Of a stretch of 51,645 nt of DNA, positions 36,453 through 45,838 are shown piece after piece. Source of the stretch: Chloroflexota bacterium (GTDB taxonomy: Bacteria > Chloroflexota > Dormibacteria > Dormibacterales > Dormibacteraceae); contig VBFO01000044.1 in the NCBI GenBank assembly GCA_005881025.1, positions 29,716 to 81,360 of the forward strand. Direction: 5' to 3'. The position numbers were made by a program, and so were the translations under genes. The notes beneath the pieces are model-generated. The model was not told where the DNA came from and did not search any database. It saw only the letters and a program-made list of their open reading frames with translations. Each line of letters opens with the position of its first letter. The stretch's first letter is position 1.

Positions 36453-37382
36453 ATGACCCAGATCAGGCTTGGAGTGGCGCAGCCTCGCACGTGGTATGGG
36501 GCAGAAGAGAGACGAAACCTCGACGAGGCGGTCGACCTCATCCGGCAGGCGGGGGCGATCAACTGCGATCTGCTGTTGTTCCCGGAGAACTTCCCCGGTC
36601 CATATCGCGAGCGCGGCCGCTTCGACGCCATCGGCCCACTTTCAGCCGCGGCCAGGGAAAACAAGGTCGCGGTCGTCGCCGGCACATCAGAGGAGACCGA
36701 GCCGGGCAGCAACCGATTTCACATCATCGCGGCGGTGATCGGGGCCGATGGGGATGTGAAAGGCAAGTACCACCGCACGCATCCGGCCGGTCCCTACATC
36801 TACCCGAAGGGAGACCTGTGGGACTTCGAGTACAAGGAGGCCGACGAGTTCCCGGTCTTCGACATGGGCTGGGGCAAGCTTGCAATGCTCGTCTGCAGCG
36901 AGGTGTTCGTGCCCGAGATCGCTCGCATCCTCGCGCTCAAGGGCGCAGAGGTGTGCCTGATGCACGCCGGGCTTCTGATCGACGAGCTCGGCTACACCGA
37001 CAACTGGCGCACGTTGGTGCGGGCCCGCGCGATCGAAAACCTCATGTACACAGCCACGACGGTTCACCTCTTCCCGGAAGAGTTCGGGCGCAAGTACCGG
37101 CAGGCGGAGCTGCGGCTGCCGCCCACCGGCTCCCATCTCACAGCGGGCATCGCCATGATCGCTTCGCCCGAGCGGGTGCTCTGCGAAAGCCACGAGCCCG
37201 GAGTGCTCAGCGCGGTGCTGGACCTGGACCGAATTCGGTGGCTGCGTGAAACCGACGAGGAGCTGATCGTCCCCGCCCCCTACCGGACCATTCCCGGCGT
37301 TCTGAAGTGGCGGCGGCCAGAACTCTACGGACTGCTCACCGCGCAACCCGCGGCAACGAGCGGCCGTCGAGAAAAGCGCTGA
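36453..37382 (+). CDS. Carbon-nitrogen hydrolase (nitrilase superfamily)
   Basis: Glu-Lys-Cys triad contexts LLLFPENFPGPY, GKYHRTHPAG, AMLVCSEVFVPE; SD GGAGGA before ATG 36453. Confidence 0.88.
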   Translation: MTQIRLGVAQPRTWYGAEERRNLDEAVDLIRQAGAINCDLLLFPENFPGPYRERGRFDAIGPLSAAARENKVAVVAGTSEETEPGSNRFHIIAAVIGADGDVKGKYHRTHPAGPYIYPKGDLWDFEYKEADEFPVFDMGWGKLAMLVCSEVFVPEIARILALKGAEVCLMHAGLLIDELGYTDNWRTLVRARAIENLMYTATTVHLFPEEFGRKYRQAELRLPPTGSHLTAGIAMIASPERVLCESHEPGVLSAVLDLDRIRWLRETDEELIVPAPYRTIPGVLKWRRPELYGLLTAQPAATSGRREKR

Positions 37383-37984
37383 TGGGACGCAACGGCTCGC
37401 GCTCGACGCCGGAGCACATCTCGGGCCGGCTCGGCGAGCGGGTGCTCGCCATCCGCAAGCAGCGCGGATTCATGCTGCGCGAGGTGTCGGAGCGCACCGG
37501 GGTGAGCATCGCGATGCTGAGCATGATCGAGCGAGGGCACAGCAATCCTTCGATCGGCACCCTGCATGCCCTCGCCGATGCTTTCGGCGTCCGGATGTCG
37601 GAGCTGCTCCACTCGGTTGAGCCGCCTGACAGCCACTCCATCGTCCGCCGGTCCGAGAACCAGGAGGTGATCCGGGCAGCCTCCGGCGTGGAGCGCAGGA
37701 TCATGATCGACGACCCTTCGCGAGGCTACGAGCTGGCCGAAAACCGGTATGAGCCCGGCACGGCAAGCAACCGGGCGCCGCTTCATCACCAGGGCTACGA
37801 GTTCGGCCTCGTGATCGAGGGACAGCTCGAGGTCACGGTGGGCGGTCGCGTTCATGTCGCGCGCACCGGTGACGCCATACAGCTCGACTCGAGCCAACCC
37901 CACCGCTTTCGCAATCCCGGTCCCCACGCCACGCGAACGCTGTGGGTCAACATCAGTCACTCAGAGGGGGGCGGCAAGGGATGA
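37382..37984 (+). CDS. XRE family regulator with C-terminal cupin domain
   Basis: HTH RGFMLREVSERTGVSIAMLSMIERGHSNPSIGTLHALADAFGV; cupin HHQGYEFGLVIEGQLEVTVGG. Confidence 0.92.
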   Translation: MGRNGSRSTPEHISGRLGERVLAIRKQRGFMLREVSERTGVSIAMLSMIERGHSNPSIGTLHALADAFGVRMSELLHSVEPPDSHSIVRRSENQEVIRAASGVERRIMIDDPSRGYELAENRYEPGTASNRAPLHHQGYEFGLVIEGQLEVTVGGRVHVARTGDAIQLDSSQPHRFRNPGPHATRTLWVNISHSEGGGKG

Positions 37985-38733
37985 AGCTGGTCGATCTGAC
38001 TCACATCTTCTCGATCCACACACCCGGGTGGGTCGGCTACCCGTCTCCGAAACTCAGCTACTTCCAGCGCCACGCCACCAACGGCATCGTCTCTCAGTAT
38101 CTGGAGACGCCGCTTCACGCCGGGACGCATTTCGATGGCGAGATGCACATCGTCTCGGGCGGCAAGGACATGGCCTCTGTCCCGCTGACCACGCTCTGCC
38201 GAGAAGGCGTGATCGTCGACCTCTCCGATGAGATGGACGACTGGTCCGTGATCAAGCCGAAGCAGGTGACCGACCGCATGGAGGTAAGGCAGGGCGACAT
38301 CGTCGTCTTCCACACCGGCTGGCACCGCTTCTACAACGGCCGGCCCGAGGAGGATGAGGAGCGCTACTTCCTTCGCCACCCCGGCGGCGACCGCTCGCTG
38401 GCGGAGTGGATCGTCGAGATGAAGCTGGCCTGGACCGCGGTGGACTGCGGCTCAGGCGACCATCCGATGAACACCACCATCCGCACCAAGCGGCCCGACG
38501 CCACCCGCGAGTACGAGAAGCGGATGGGCACGAAGGTGAACGATGTCTGGCCGGAGGATGACCTGTTCGTGATGCACAGGGTCCCTTTCCGGGCCGGCAT
38601 CACTCACGTCGAGAACCTCGGAGGCGATGTGGAACAGGCGCTGAACAAACGCTGCCTGATCGGCGCGTTTCCGATCCCCATCGAGGGCGGCGAGGCCTCC
38701 CCCTGCCGGATCGTCGCGTTCCTGGACGACTAG
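37981..38733 (+). CDS. Cyclase family protein (kynurenine formamidase/isatin hydrolase-like)
   Basis: Metal motif PLHAGTHFDGEMH; DLTHIFSIHTPGW. Confidence 0.85.
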   Translation: MKLVDLTHIFSIHTPGWVGYPSPKLSYFQRHATNGIVSQYLETPLHAGTHFDGEMHIVSGGKDMASVPLTTLCREGVIVDLSDEMDDWSVIKPKQVTDRMEVRQGDIVVFHTGWHRFYNGRPEEDEERYFLRHPGGDRSLAEWIVEMKLAWTAVDCGSGDHPMNTTIRTKRPDATREYEKRMGTKVNDVWPEDDLFVMHRVPFRAGITHVENLGGDVEQALNKRCLIGAFPIPIEGGEASPCRIVAFLDD

Positions 38734-40010
38734 GGCGCGGGCGGCTTCAGAAAGTCGACAGCCTCCTCGCGGCCGTCCCACACGACTGTCGTCTGAGCGG
38801 GCTCGGTGCGCGCCACCACCTTGCCCGCGCGGATCACCAGCTTGCGCGGCGAAACCAGCCGGATCGCGTCCATCTCGGTCGGCGCCGCGTAGGCGACCAG
38901 GTCGGCCCGGCAGCCCGGCTCGAGGCCGTAGCCCTCGAGCCCCAAAGCGCCGGCGGGGTTGCGCGTGATCATGTCGATCAGCGTCTGAAGCTCGCCGTGG
39001 CCTGACATCTGGCCGTAATGGGCGAGCACGAACGCCGCCTGCAGCGGATCGCCGTAGCCAAGCGGATACCACGGGTCCATCACCGAGTCGTGGCCGACGC
39101 ACACGTTCACACCCGCGGACAGGAGCTCCTTCACACGCGTGTGCCCGCGACGGATTGGATAGCTGTCGAAGCGCCCCTGCAGGGTTGAGTTGTCGAGCGG
39201 GTTGGTGACCATGTGCATGTTCGCCCGCTTGAGGTTGTTGATCAGCCGGTAGGCGTAGGCGTTGTTGTATGAGTGCATTGCCGTCGTGTGGCTGGCGGTG
39301 ACGCGACCGCCCATCCCGAGTCGGATGGTCTCGGCCGCCATCACCTCGACGAAGCGCGAGTGCTCGTCGTCTGTCTCGTCGCAGTGGATGTCCACGCGAA
39401 GGCCCTTTTCGGCCGCCAGCGCCATGGCGAACTTGACGGAGCGCTCGCCGTACTCTCGCGTCAGCTCGAAGTGTGGGATCGCGCCGACGACGTCGACGCC
39501 CATGTCGATGGCGCGCTTCATCAGCTCCTCGCCCCCGTCGAAGGACATGATCCCCTGCTGGGGAAACGCCACCAGCTGGAGCGTCATCTGATCGCCGATC
39601 TCCTGGCGCAGCTCGAGCAGGGCTCGCACCGCGCGCAGCTCTGGATCGCAGACGTCGACGTGGCTGCGCACGAACTGGACCCCATTCGCCAGCTGCCAGC
39701 GGAGAACGGTGCCCACCCGCCGTTTCACGTCGTCGACGGTGAGCTGCTTGACGCGGTCGGCCCAGATGGCGATGCCCTCGAAGAGAGACCCGCTCTCGTT
39801 CTGGCGCGGCTCGCCCACCGTCAGCACGGCGTCGAGGTGGATGTGCGGCTCGACCAGGGCGGGCGTAACGAGTGAGCCGTCGAGGTCGACCACCTGGCTG
39901 GCCTCGGGCTCAGGGGCGGCGATGACACCGTCGCGGACGCCGATGTCCTGGAGATCGGCCCGCCCGGGCAGGCGCGCCCGCCGGAGCAGCAAATCCAACA
40001 TCGACGACAT
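38730..40010 (-). CDS. CodA-like cytosine deaminase / amidohydrolase
   Basis: VEPHIHLDAVLT, HCDETDDEHSRF, ASHTTAMHSYNNAY, VGHDSVMDPWYPLG; start chosen at MSSMLDLLL. Confidence 0.87.
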   Translation of the reverse strand: MSSMLDLLLRRARLPGRADLQDIGVRDGVIAAPEPEASQVVDLDGSLVTPALVEPHIHLDAVLTVGEPRQNESGSLFEGIAIWADRVKQLTVDDVKRRVGTVLRWQLANGVQFVRSHVDVCDPELRAVRALLELRQEIGDQMTLQLVAFPQQGIMSFDGGEELMKRAIDMGVDVVGAIPHFELTREYGERSVKFAMALAAEKGLRVDIHCDETDDEHSRFVEVMAAETIRLGMGGRVTASHTTAMHSYNNAYAYRLINNLKRANMHMVTNPLDNSTLQGRFDSYPIRRGHTRVKELLSAGVNVCVGHDSVMDPWYPLGYGDPLQAAFVLAHYGQMSGHGELQTLIDMITRNPAGALGLEGYGLEPGCRADLVAYAAPTEMDAIRLVSPRKLVIRAGKVVARTEPAQTTVVWDGREEAVDFLKPPAP

Positions 40011-40067
40011 CCTATCCGGCCTTAAACTTCGCTCGTCCGAACCGGCGCTCACTCAAGGGGGATCCGT

Positions 40068-41531
40068 ATGGCGACAGCTCAGGACGTCGAAAAGATCGTA
40101 CCTATCAGGGAGGGCGAATACGGCGAAAGGGTCGCCACCGTAGAGCCCGGTGGTGTCGAGTACATCGCCCTGAAGGAACGGCATGGCAAGCCGATAGACC
40201 TGTTCTGGACCTGGCTTTCCCCAAACCTCGAGTTCGCGACCGTTTTCGTCGGCGTGCTTGGCGTGGCGGTTTTCGGGCTGAGCTTCTGGGAGACGGCCGC
40301 GGCCATCATCCTCGGCAGCCTGCTGGGGTCGGCCACTCACTACATCCTGTCGTCGTGGGGCCCCAAGTTCGGCGTGCCGATGATGGTCGAGAGCCGGGGC
40401 GCGTTCGGCTTCCTCGGCAACATCCTTCCCGCCGGGCTCAACGCCTTCACGGGGTCCATCGGCTGGTTCATCGTCAACAGCGTCAGCGGCGCCTTTGCGC
40501 TGCTCGCGCTCGTGAACCTGGGCCCGTCGTGGTTCTGGCTCGGCTTCCTCGTCATCGTGGTGGCTCAGGTTCTCGTCGCGACCTTCGGCCACAACTTCAT
40601 CCACCTGTTCGAGCGCTTCGCTCTGCCGCTGCTCGGCATCGTGTTCATCCTGGCGACCGTGTTCATCTTTTCGCACGCCAACGTCGGCGCAGGAGCGGCC
40701 CCCGGCGTCAACCACTTCGCCTCCTTCACCCTCCTCCTCACCGCGACGTTCGGGTATGCGGCTGGATGGAATCCATACGCGGCGGACTACACTCGCTACC
40801 TCCCGCCAACCACGAGCCGGCAGGCCGTCGGCTTGTGGGCTGCGATGGGAGTTTTCATCTCGTGCGTCGTCATCGAGCTCGCGGGCGCGGCGCTCGCCAC
40901 GGTTTCAGGCACCAAGTGGGGGTTGACCGACATTCCCACCGTCCAGCTATCGGTGGCGATGCCGAGCTGGCTGTACTACCTGACGCTGCTGTGCATCGCC
41001 ATCGGCGCCGTGTGCGCCAACGCCATCAACATCTACAGCGGCACGATGTCGCTGGTCGCGATCGGCATCCGCGAGATGGGCATGACCCTGAAGCAGCGGC
41101 GCGCGCTGCTCGCCGTGGCGGCCGGGGTATTGGGGTACCTGATCGGGATCATCGGCCAGGCCAACGTCGGCCCAGGCAGCAAATACGAATACTTCCTGCT
41201 CCTGATCAGCTACTGGATCGGCTGCTGGCTCGCAGTCGTACTTGTCGACTACTGGATGCGCAAGGGTGACTACGGCGACGAATCGATCTTCTACAACACC
41301 AAGTACCAGCGCTGGCAGGGCTTCGCAGCGATGCTGATCGGACTGGTCGTCTCGGTGTACCTCTTCGGCAACGTCTACGGCGTGTGGGTCGGGCCGATCC
41401 CGAACAGCAACCCGGGAATCGGCGACATCACCTTCTTCGTCGGTTTTCTTTTGACCGCTGTCCTGTACTACGCCTTCCAGATGGTGAGCCGCAGCCAGCC
41501 CGCGGCGACCCCAATCGGGTCACGCGCATAA
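40068..41531 (+). CDS. NCS1 family nucleobase:cation symporter (CodB-like)
   Basis: 487 aa with ~12 TM; GWNPYAADYTRYLPPTTSRQAV; divergent to the CodA-like gene. Confidence 0.9.
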   Translation: MATAQDVEKIVPIREGEYGERVATVEPGGVEYIALKERHGKPIDLFWTWLSPNLEFATVFVGVLGVAVFGLSFWETAAAIILGSLLGSATHYILSSWGPKFGVPMMVESRGAFGFLGNILPAGLNAFTGSIGWFIVNSVSGAFALLALVNLGPSWFWLGFLVIVVAQVLVATFGHNFIHLFERFALPLLGIVFILATVFIFSHANVGAGAAPGVNHFASFTLLLTATFGYAAGWNPYAADYTRYLPPTTSRQAVGLWAAMGVFISCVVIELAGAALATVSGTKWGLTDIPTVQLSVAMPSWLYYLTLLCIAIGAVCANAINIYSGTMSLVAIGIREMGMTLKQRRALLAVAAGVLGYLIGIIGQANVGPGSKYEYFLLLISYWIGCWLAVVLVDYWMRKGDYGDESIFYNTKYQRWQGFAAMLIGLVVSVYLFGNVYGVWVGPIPNSNPGIGDITFFVGFLLTAVLYYAFQMVSRSQPAATPIGSRA

Positions 41532-41944
41532 AGGTCGAAATCAAGGTCTCGGGGCTGCGCTTCGTAGCGCGCCTCGAGACCCGACTCGCGCCCAAGAGTT
41601 GCGCCAAGTTCCAGTCGATGCTGCCGCTTCAGACCCAGATCATCCAGGCGCGCTGGAGCGGTGAGGCGGCCTGGATCCCGTTCGGCGAGCTCGACCTGGA
41701 CCTTGGGTACGAAAACCACACCAGCTACCCCGCGCCAGGTCATCTCCTGCTCTACCCGGGCGGCATCAGCGAGACGGAGATCCTGTTTCCGTACGGCTCG
41801 AGCGTGTTCGCCAGCAAGGCAGGCCAGCTGGCCGGCAACCATTTCGCCACCATCTACGAAGGCGCCGAGCATTTCGGCGAGCTCGGCCATCTGGTGCTGT
41901 GGAAGGGCGCACAGGAGATTTCGTTCAGCCAGCTCTCGGGGTGA
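41528..41944 (+). CDS. DUF3830 family protein with apparent ATA at the expected start
   Basis: IKVEIKVSGLRFVARLETRLAPKSCAKFQSMLPLQTQIIQARWSGEAAWIPFG; no in-frame ATG/GTG/TTG between 41387 and the domain start. Confidence 0.75.
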   Translation: MKVEIKVSGLRFVARLETRLAPKSCAKFQSMLPLQTQIIQARWSGEAAWIPFGELDLDLGYENHTSYPAPGHLLLYPGGISETEILFPYGSSVFASKAGQLAGNHFATIYEGAEHFGELGHLVLWKGAQEISFSQLSG

Positions 41945-41945
41945 T

Positions 41946-43163
41946 ATGAACGACGCCGAGACGGTGATGGCGCACTGCGACGAGCTAGCGGCCTTCACTG
42001 AAGAGCCAGGCCGAATCACTCGGCCCTACGCCTCAGAGTCTCTGCGCCGCGCGCAGGAGACCGTGATCGCCTGGATGCGCGAGGCGGGCATGGCGGTGAC
42101 CCGCGACAACGTGGGCAACCTGCGCGCCCGCTACGACGGGACCGGCAGGTCGACTCTGCTGCTGGGTTCGCACCTGGATTCGGTGCGCAACGCGGGCCGG
42201 TACGACGGCCCGCTAGGCGTGATGGTCGCCATCGCCGCCGTTCGGCGCCTGCATGACTCGAAACACCGGATGCCCTTCGCCATCGAGCTGCTTGCGTTCG
42301 CGGACGAGGAAGGCCTCCGCTTCGGCACCACCTACCTCGGCAGCCGCGCGCTCGCCGGCACTTTCGATGAAGCGGTGCTTGCTCATGCCGACGCAGGCGG
42401 AATTACGCTTGCCGACGCAATGCGCTCCTTCGGCGGGGATCCGAGCGCGATCGAGGACGACCACAGAAACGGCGACGACCTGCTCGGCTACTTCGAGGTC
42501 CACATCGAGCAAGGCCCGGTGCTGGAGGCTCGCGGACTGCCGGTCGGTGTCGTGGAGTCCATCGTCGGCCAGAACCGATTTCACATCACCTTCATCGGAG
42601 AGGCCGGCCACGCCGGCACAGTGCCGATGGACCGGAGGCACGACGCCCTCGTGGTCGCAGCCATGTTCGTGATCGCTGTCGAGCATGAGGCGCGGACGCA
42701 CGAGGGACTGGTCGCCACGGTGGGCCAGCTCGAGGTGCATCCCGGCGCGGCCAACGTCATCCCCGACCGCGTCTCGCTCAGCGTCGATGTGCGTCATGCC
42801 GACGACCAGACCCGCCTCGACGTGTGCGGGCGAATCATCGATCACGCGCACACCTTGGCCGAGGGCCGCGAGATCGCGGCTGAGGTGCTGCCGGTGAGCG
42901 AGCACGCGGCGGTCAAGTGCTCGCAGGAGCTCGTTTCGCTGCTCACGGATTCGATCGAGCGGTCTGGCTACGAAGCGCTCAGGTTGACCAGTGGCGCCGG
43001 CCACGACGGCGTGGAGGTCTCCAACCTGACAGGGATCGCGATGCTGTTCGTGCGCTGCAAGGGAGGCGTCAGCCACCACCCGGCGGAGTCCGTCACGACC
43101 GAGGACGTCGAGATTGCGCTTGACGTGACATCGCGGTTCCTGGAGCAGCTCGCGCGGCGGTGA
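41946..43163 (+). CDS. allC: M20-family Zn hydrolase, allantoate amidohydrolase-like
   Basis: LLGSHLDSVRNAGRYDGPLGVM, ADEEGLRFGTTYLGSRAL, HIEQGPVLE, GEAGHAGTVPM. Confidence 0.87.
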   Translation: MNDAETVMAHCDELAAFTEEPGRITRPYASESLRRAQETVIAWMREAGMAVTRDNVGNLRARYDGTGRSTLLLGSHLDSVRNAGRYDGPLGVMVAIAAVRRLHDSKHRMPFAIELLAFADEEGLRFGTTYLGSRALAGTFDEAVLAHADAGGITLADAMRSFGGDPSAIEDDHRNGDDLLGYFEVHIEQGPVLEARGLPVGVVESIVGQNRFHITFIGEAGHAGTVPMDRRHDALVVAAMFVIAVEHEARTHEGLVATVGQLEVHPGAANVIPDRVSLSVDVRHADDQTRLDVCGRIIDHAHTLAEGREIAAEVLPVSEHAAVKCSQELVSLLTDSIERSGYEALRLTSGAGHDGVEVSNLTGIAMLFVRCKGGVSHHPAESVTTEDVEIALDVTSRFLEQLARR

Positions 43164-44452
43164 TCGTCCGCGGCGGCTGGGTGGTGACCGCACGTGGCGT
43201 CGACCGAGCCGACATCGCAATCACGGATGGCCGGATCACTGCCGTGGGGCAGGACCTGGCCGCCGATGGCGAGGAGATCAACGCCTCAGGCCTCCACATC
43301 TTTCCGGGCGGGATCGACTCGCACGTCCACTTCAATGAGCCCGGGCGAACCGAATGGGAGACGATCGCCGACGGCTCGGCGGCTCTGGCGGCAGGCGGTT
43401 ACACGACGTTCGTCGACATGCCGTTGAACTGCCGGCCGGTGACTGTCGCCGGCGGATCATTCGATCTCAAGCTGCAGGCGGCGACCAGGTCGTCGCGCGT
43501 GGATTTCGGGCTCTGGGGCGGACTCGTACCCGGCAACCTGGATCACATCGAGGAGCTGGTGGGGCGCGGTGTCATCGGTTTCAAAGCGTTCATGTGTGCG
43601 AGCGGAATCGAAGAGTTCCCGGCCTGCAACAAGCACGTGTTGCGCGAGGGGATGCATCGAATCGCCGCGCTCGGGTCGACGCTGCTGCTGCACGCGGAAG
43701 ACCAGGAGATCGTCGAGCGGCAAGCCCACAAGGTGCACGGCAACGGCGCGCGCGATTTCGTCAGGTCGCGGCCGCCAGAAGCTGAGGTCGATGCAATCTT
43801 CCGGGCGATCGAGCTGGGCGCCAAAACCGGCTGCAGGCTGCACATCCTCCACGTCAGCACCGTCGTGGGGGCGGAGCTCGTCCGCGAGGCCCAGGAGCGA
43901 GGCGTCGACATCAGCGCCGAGACGTGTCCCCACTACCTCTTGTATGTGGAGGAGGACCTCGAGCGCCTTGGCGGCGTGGGCAAATGCGCGCCGCCCTTCC
44001 GGACCGCGCACGATCGCGATGGCCTCTGGCACATGCTTTCCGAGGGAACTCTGCCGATGGTCGTTTCCGACCACTCGCCCAGCACCCTCGAGTTGAAGCG
44101 CGGGCAGGACTTCTTTCATATGTGGGGTGGCGTGTCGGGCTGCCAGTCGACGCGCCAGCTGCTGCTGGCCCAGGGCCGGCTGGACGAGTCGCGCATCGCC
44201 GCCATCACGGCGACCAACATCGCGCAGCGATTCGGGCTGGCGGGCAAGGGCGACATCGCACCGGGCTTCGATGCCGATCTCTGGATCGCCGACCTCAGCC
44301 ATCATGACCTCGTTCGCCGCGAGGATCTCTTCTACCGCAACCAGTTCAGCGCGCACGAGGGCCAGAGGATCCGGGGCCGCACGGTACGAACGCTGGTACG
44401 CGGGGAAGATCCCGGCCGCGGACGGTTCATCCGCGGAGGCGCGCGCTCGTAG
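43160..44452 (+). CDS. allB: Allantoinase
   Basis: GGIDSHVHFNEPGRTEWETIADGSAALAAGGYTTFVDMPLN, CPHYLLYVEED, VSDHSPSTLELK; GTG start. Confidence 0.92.
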   Translation: MIVRGGWVVTARGVDRADIAITDGRITAVGQDLAADGEEINASGLHIFPGGIDSHVHFNEPGRTEWETIADGSAALAAGGYTTFVDMPLNCRPVTVAGGSFDLKLQAATRSSRVDFGLWGGLVPGNLDHIEELVGRGVIGFKAFMCASGIEEFPACNKHVLREGMHRIAALGSTLLLHAEDQEIVERQAHKVHGNGARDFVRSRPPEAEVDAIFRAIELGAKTGCRLHILHVSTVVGAELVREAQERGVDISAETCPHYLLYVEEDLERLGGVGKCAPPFRTAHDRDGLWHMLSEGTLPMVVSDHSPSTLELKRGQDFFHMWGGVSGCQSTRQLLLAQGRLDESRIAAITATNIAQRFGLAGKGDIAPGFDADLWIADLSHHDLVRREDLFYRNQFSAHEGQRIRGRTVRTLVRGEDPGRGRFIRGGARS

Positions 44453-45758
44453 CCCCGATCTCGCGCGCGATCTGCACCTCGTCGCCGGTCAGGAGCCTGC
44501 CTTCGCGAACGACCACTCTGCCGTTCACGACCACCGTCTGGGCGCGCGAGGGAGGCGCCAGCGCCAGCCCGGCGAGCGGATCGGCCATGCCCGTGTGCGC
44601 CAGATCGTCGATGCGAAAGCACGCGACGTCGGCGCACTTGCCCGTCTCGAGTGAGCCGCAGTCGTCGCGGCCCAGGCACTCCGCCCCGCCCTTGGTCGCG
44701 AGGCGCCACGCGGTCCGCGCGTCGAGCGCTTGTGGAGAGGCGCTGCGAGCGCGGGCCAGGAGCAGGGCCTGATGCGCCTCGACCGCCAGGTTCGCGTCCT
44801 CGTTGCTCGCCGATCCGTCGACCCCGAGTCCGACCCGCGCCCCCGCTCGAACCAGGTCGGCGACCCGGCAGATGCCCGCGCCCAGGCGCATGTTGCTCGA
44901 CGGGCAGTGCGCGACGCCCGTCCTCGCAGCCGCAACGCTTTCAATCTCGGAGTCGCTGAGGTGTATGGCGTGTGCGTACCACACGTCCTCCCCAGCCCAG
45001 CCCAGATCTTCCATGAGCTCCACCGGGCGCTTGCCGAACCGCTCGAGGCAGAAGCGCTCCTCGTCCAGAGTCTCGGCGACGTGGGTGTGGAGGCGCACGC
45101 CGTGCTTGCGAGCAAGCTCGGCGGAGTCGCGCATGAGCTGCGGCGTGACCGAGAACGGCGAACACGGCGCCACGACCACGCGGCACATCGAGCCCGGCCT
45201 GGGGTCGTGGTGACTCTGGATCTTCGCCTCGACGTCGGCGAGGATCGCGTCCTCTTCCTCCACCACGCTGTCGGGAGGAAGGCCTCCCTTGGATTCCCCA
45301 AGCGACATCGAGCCCCGGCAGGGATGAAATCGAAGCCCAAGCTCGCGCGCCGAATCCACCAACGCCTCGAAGAGACCTGTCGCGCCGCGAGGAAAGACGT
45401 AGTGGTGGTCGCTCGAGAGCGTGCAGCCGCCGAGGAGCAGCCGTGCCATCGCGGCCCTGCCGGCGGCGCGCACAGATTCCGCGTCGATGCGCGCCCACAC
45501 CGGGTAGAGCGCCCGCAGCCATTCGAACAAAGTCCCATCAGGCACGTAGCCGCGGGTCGCCCACTGGTACATATGGTCGTGGGCGTTCACGAGGCCGGGC
45601 ATGGCGAGGCAGCTCGGCTCGTCGACCACCTCGTCGGCCGGCGGCGGCGGGCCGGATCCGACCTCGACGATCATCCCGTCGCGGGCGAGCAGCCATCCGT
45701 TCTCGATCTCGCGGTCACCTGTGTAAAGAAGCCCCGCCCGCAGGCGAAGAGTCGTCAC
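44427..45758 (-). CDS. 8-oxoguanine deaminase-like amidohydrolase (AtzB/TrzN subfamily)
   Basis: PGLVNAHDHMYQWATRG, CRGSMSLGESKGGLPPDSVVEEEDAIL, LHTHVAETLDEE, HCPSSNMRLGAGI, LGVDGSASNED. Confidence 0.85.
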   Translation of the reverse strand: MTTLRLRAGLLYTGDREIENGWLLARDGMIVEVGSGPPPPADEVVDEPSCLAMPGLVNAHDHMYQWATRGYVPDGTLFEWLRALYPVWARIDAESVRAAGRAAMARLLLGGCTLSSDHHYVFPRGATGLFEALVDSARELGLRFHPCRGSMSLGESKGGLPPDSVVEEEDAILADVEAKIQSHHDPRPGSMCRVVVAPCSPFSVTPQLMRDSAELARKHGVRLHTHVAETLDEERFCLERFGKRPVELMEDLGWAGEDVWYAHAIHLSDSEIESVAAARTGVAHCPSSNMRLGAGICRVADLVRAGARVGLGVDGSASNEDANLAVEAHQALLLARARSASPQALDARTAWRLATKGGAECLGRDDCGSLETGKCADVACFRIDDLAHTGMADPLAGLALAPPSRAQTVVVNGRVVVREGRLLTGDEVQIAREIGATSARLRG

Positions 45759-45838
45759 GTGTGGCGGAGCCCGGAGGGCCGCCGCGTATTTCGCGGCATC
45801 GGCGGCCGGAGCCAAGGAAAGGGTGGCGCGGCTAGGAG

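Noticed and set aside
42213-43220. 335-aa minus-strand ORF
   Set aside because: Antisense to the M20 hydrolase; no domain signal.
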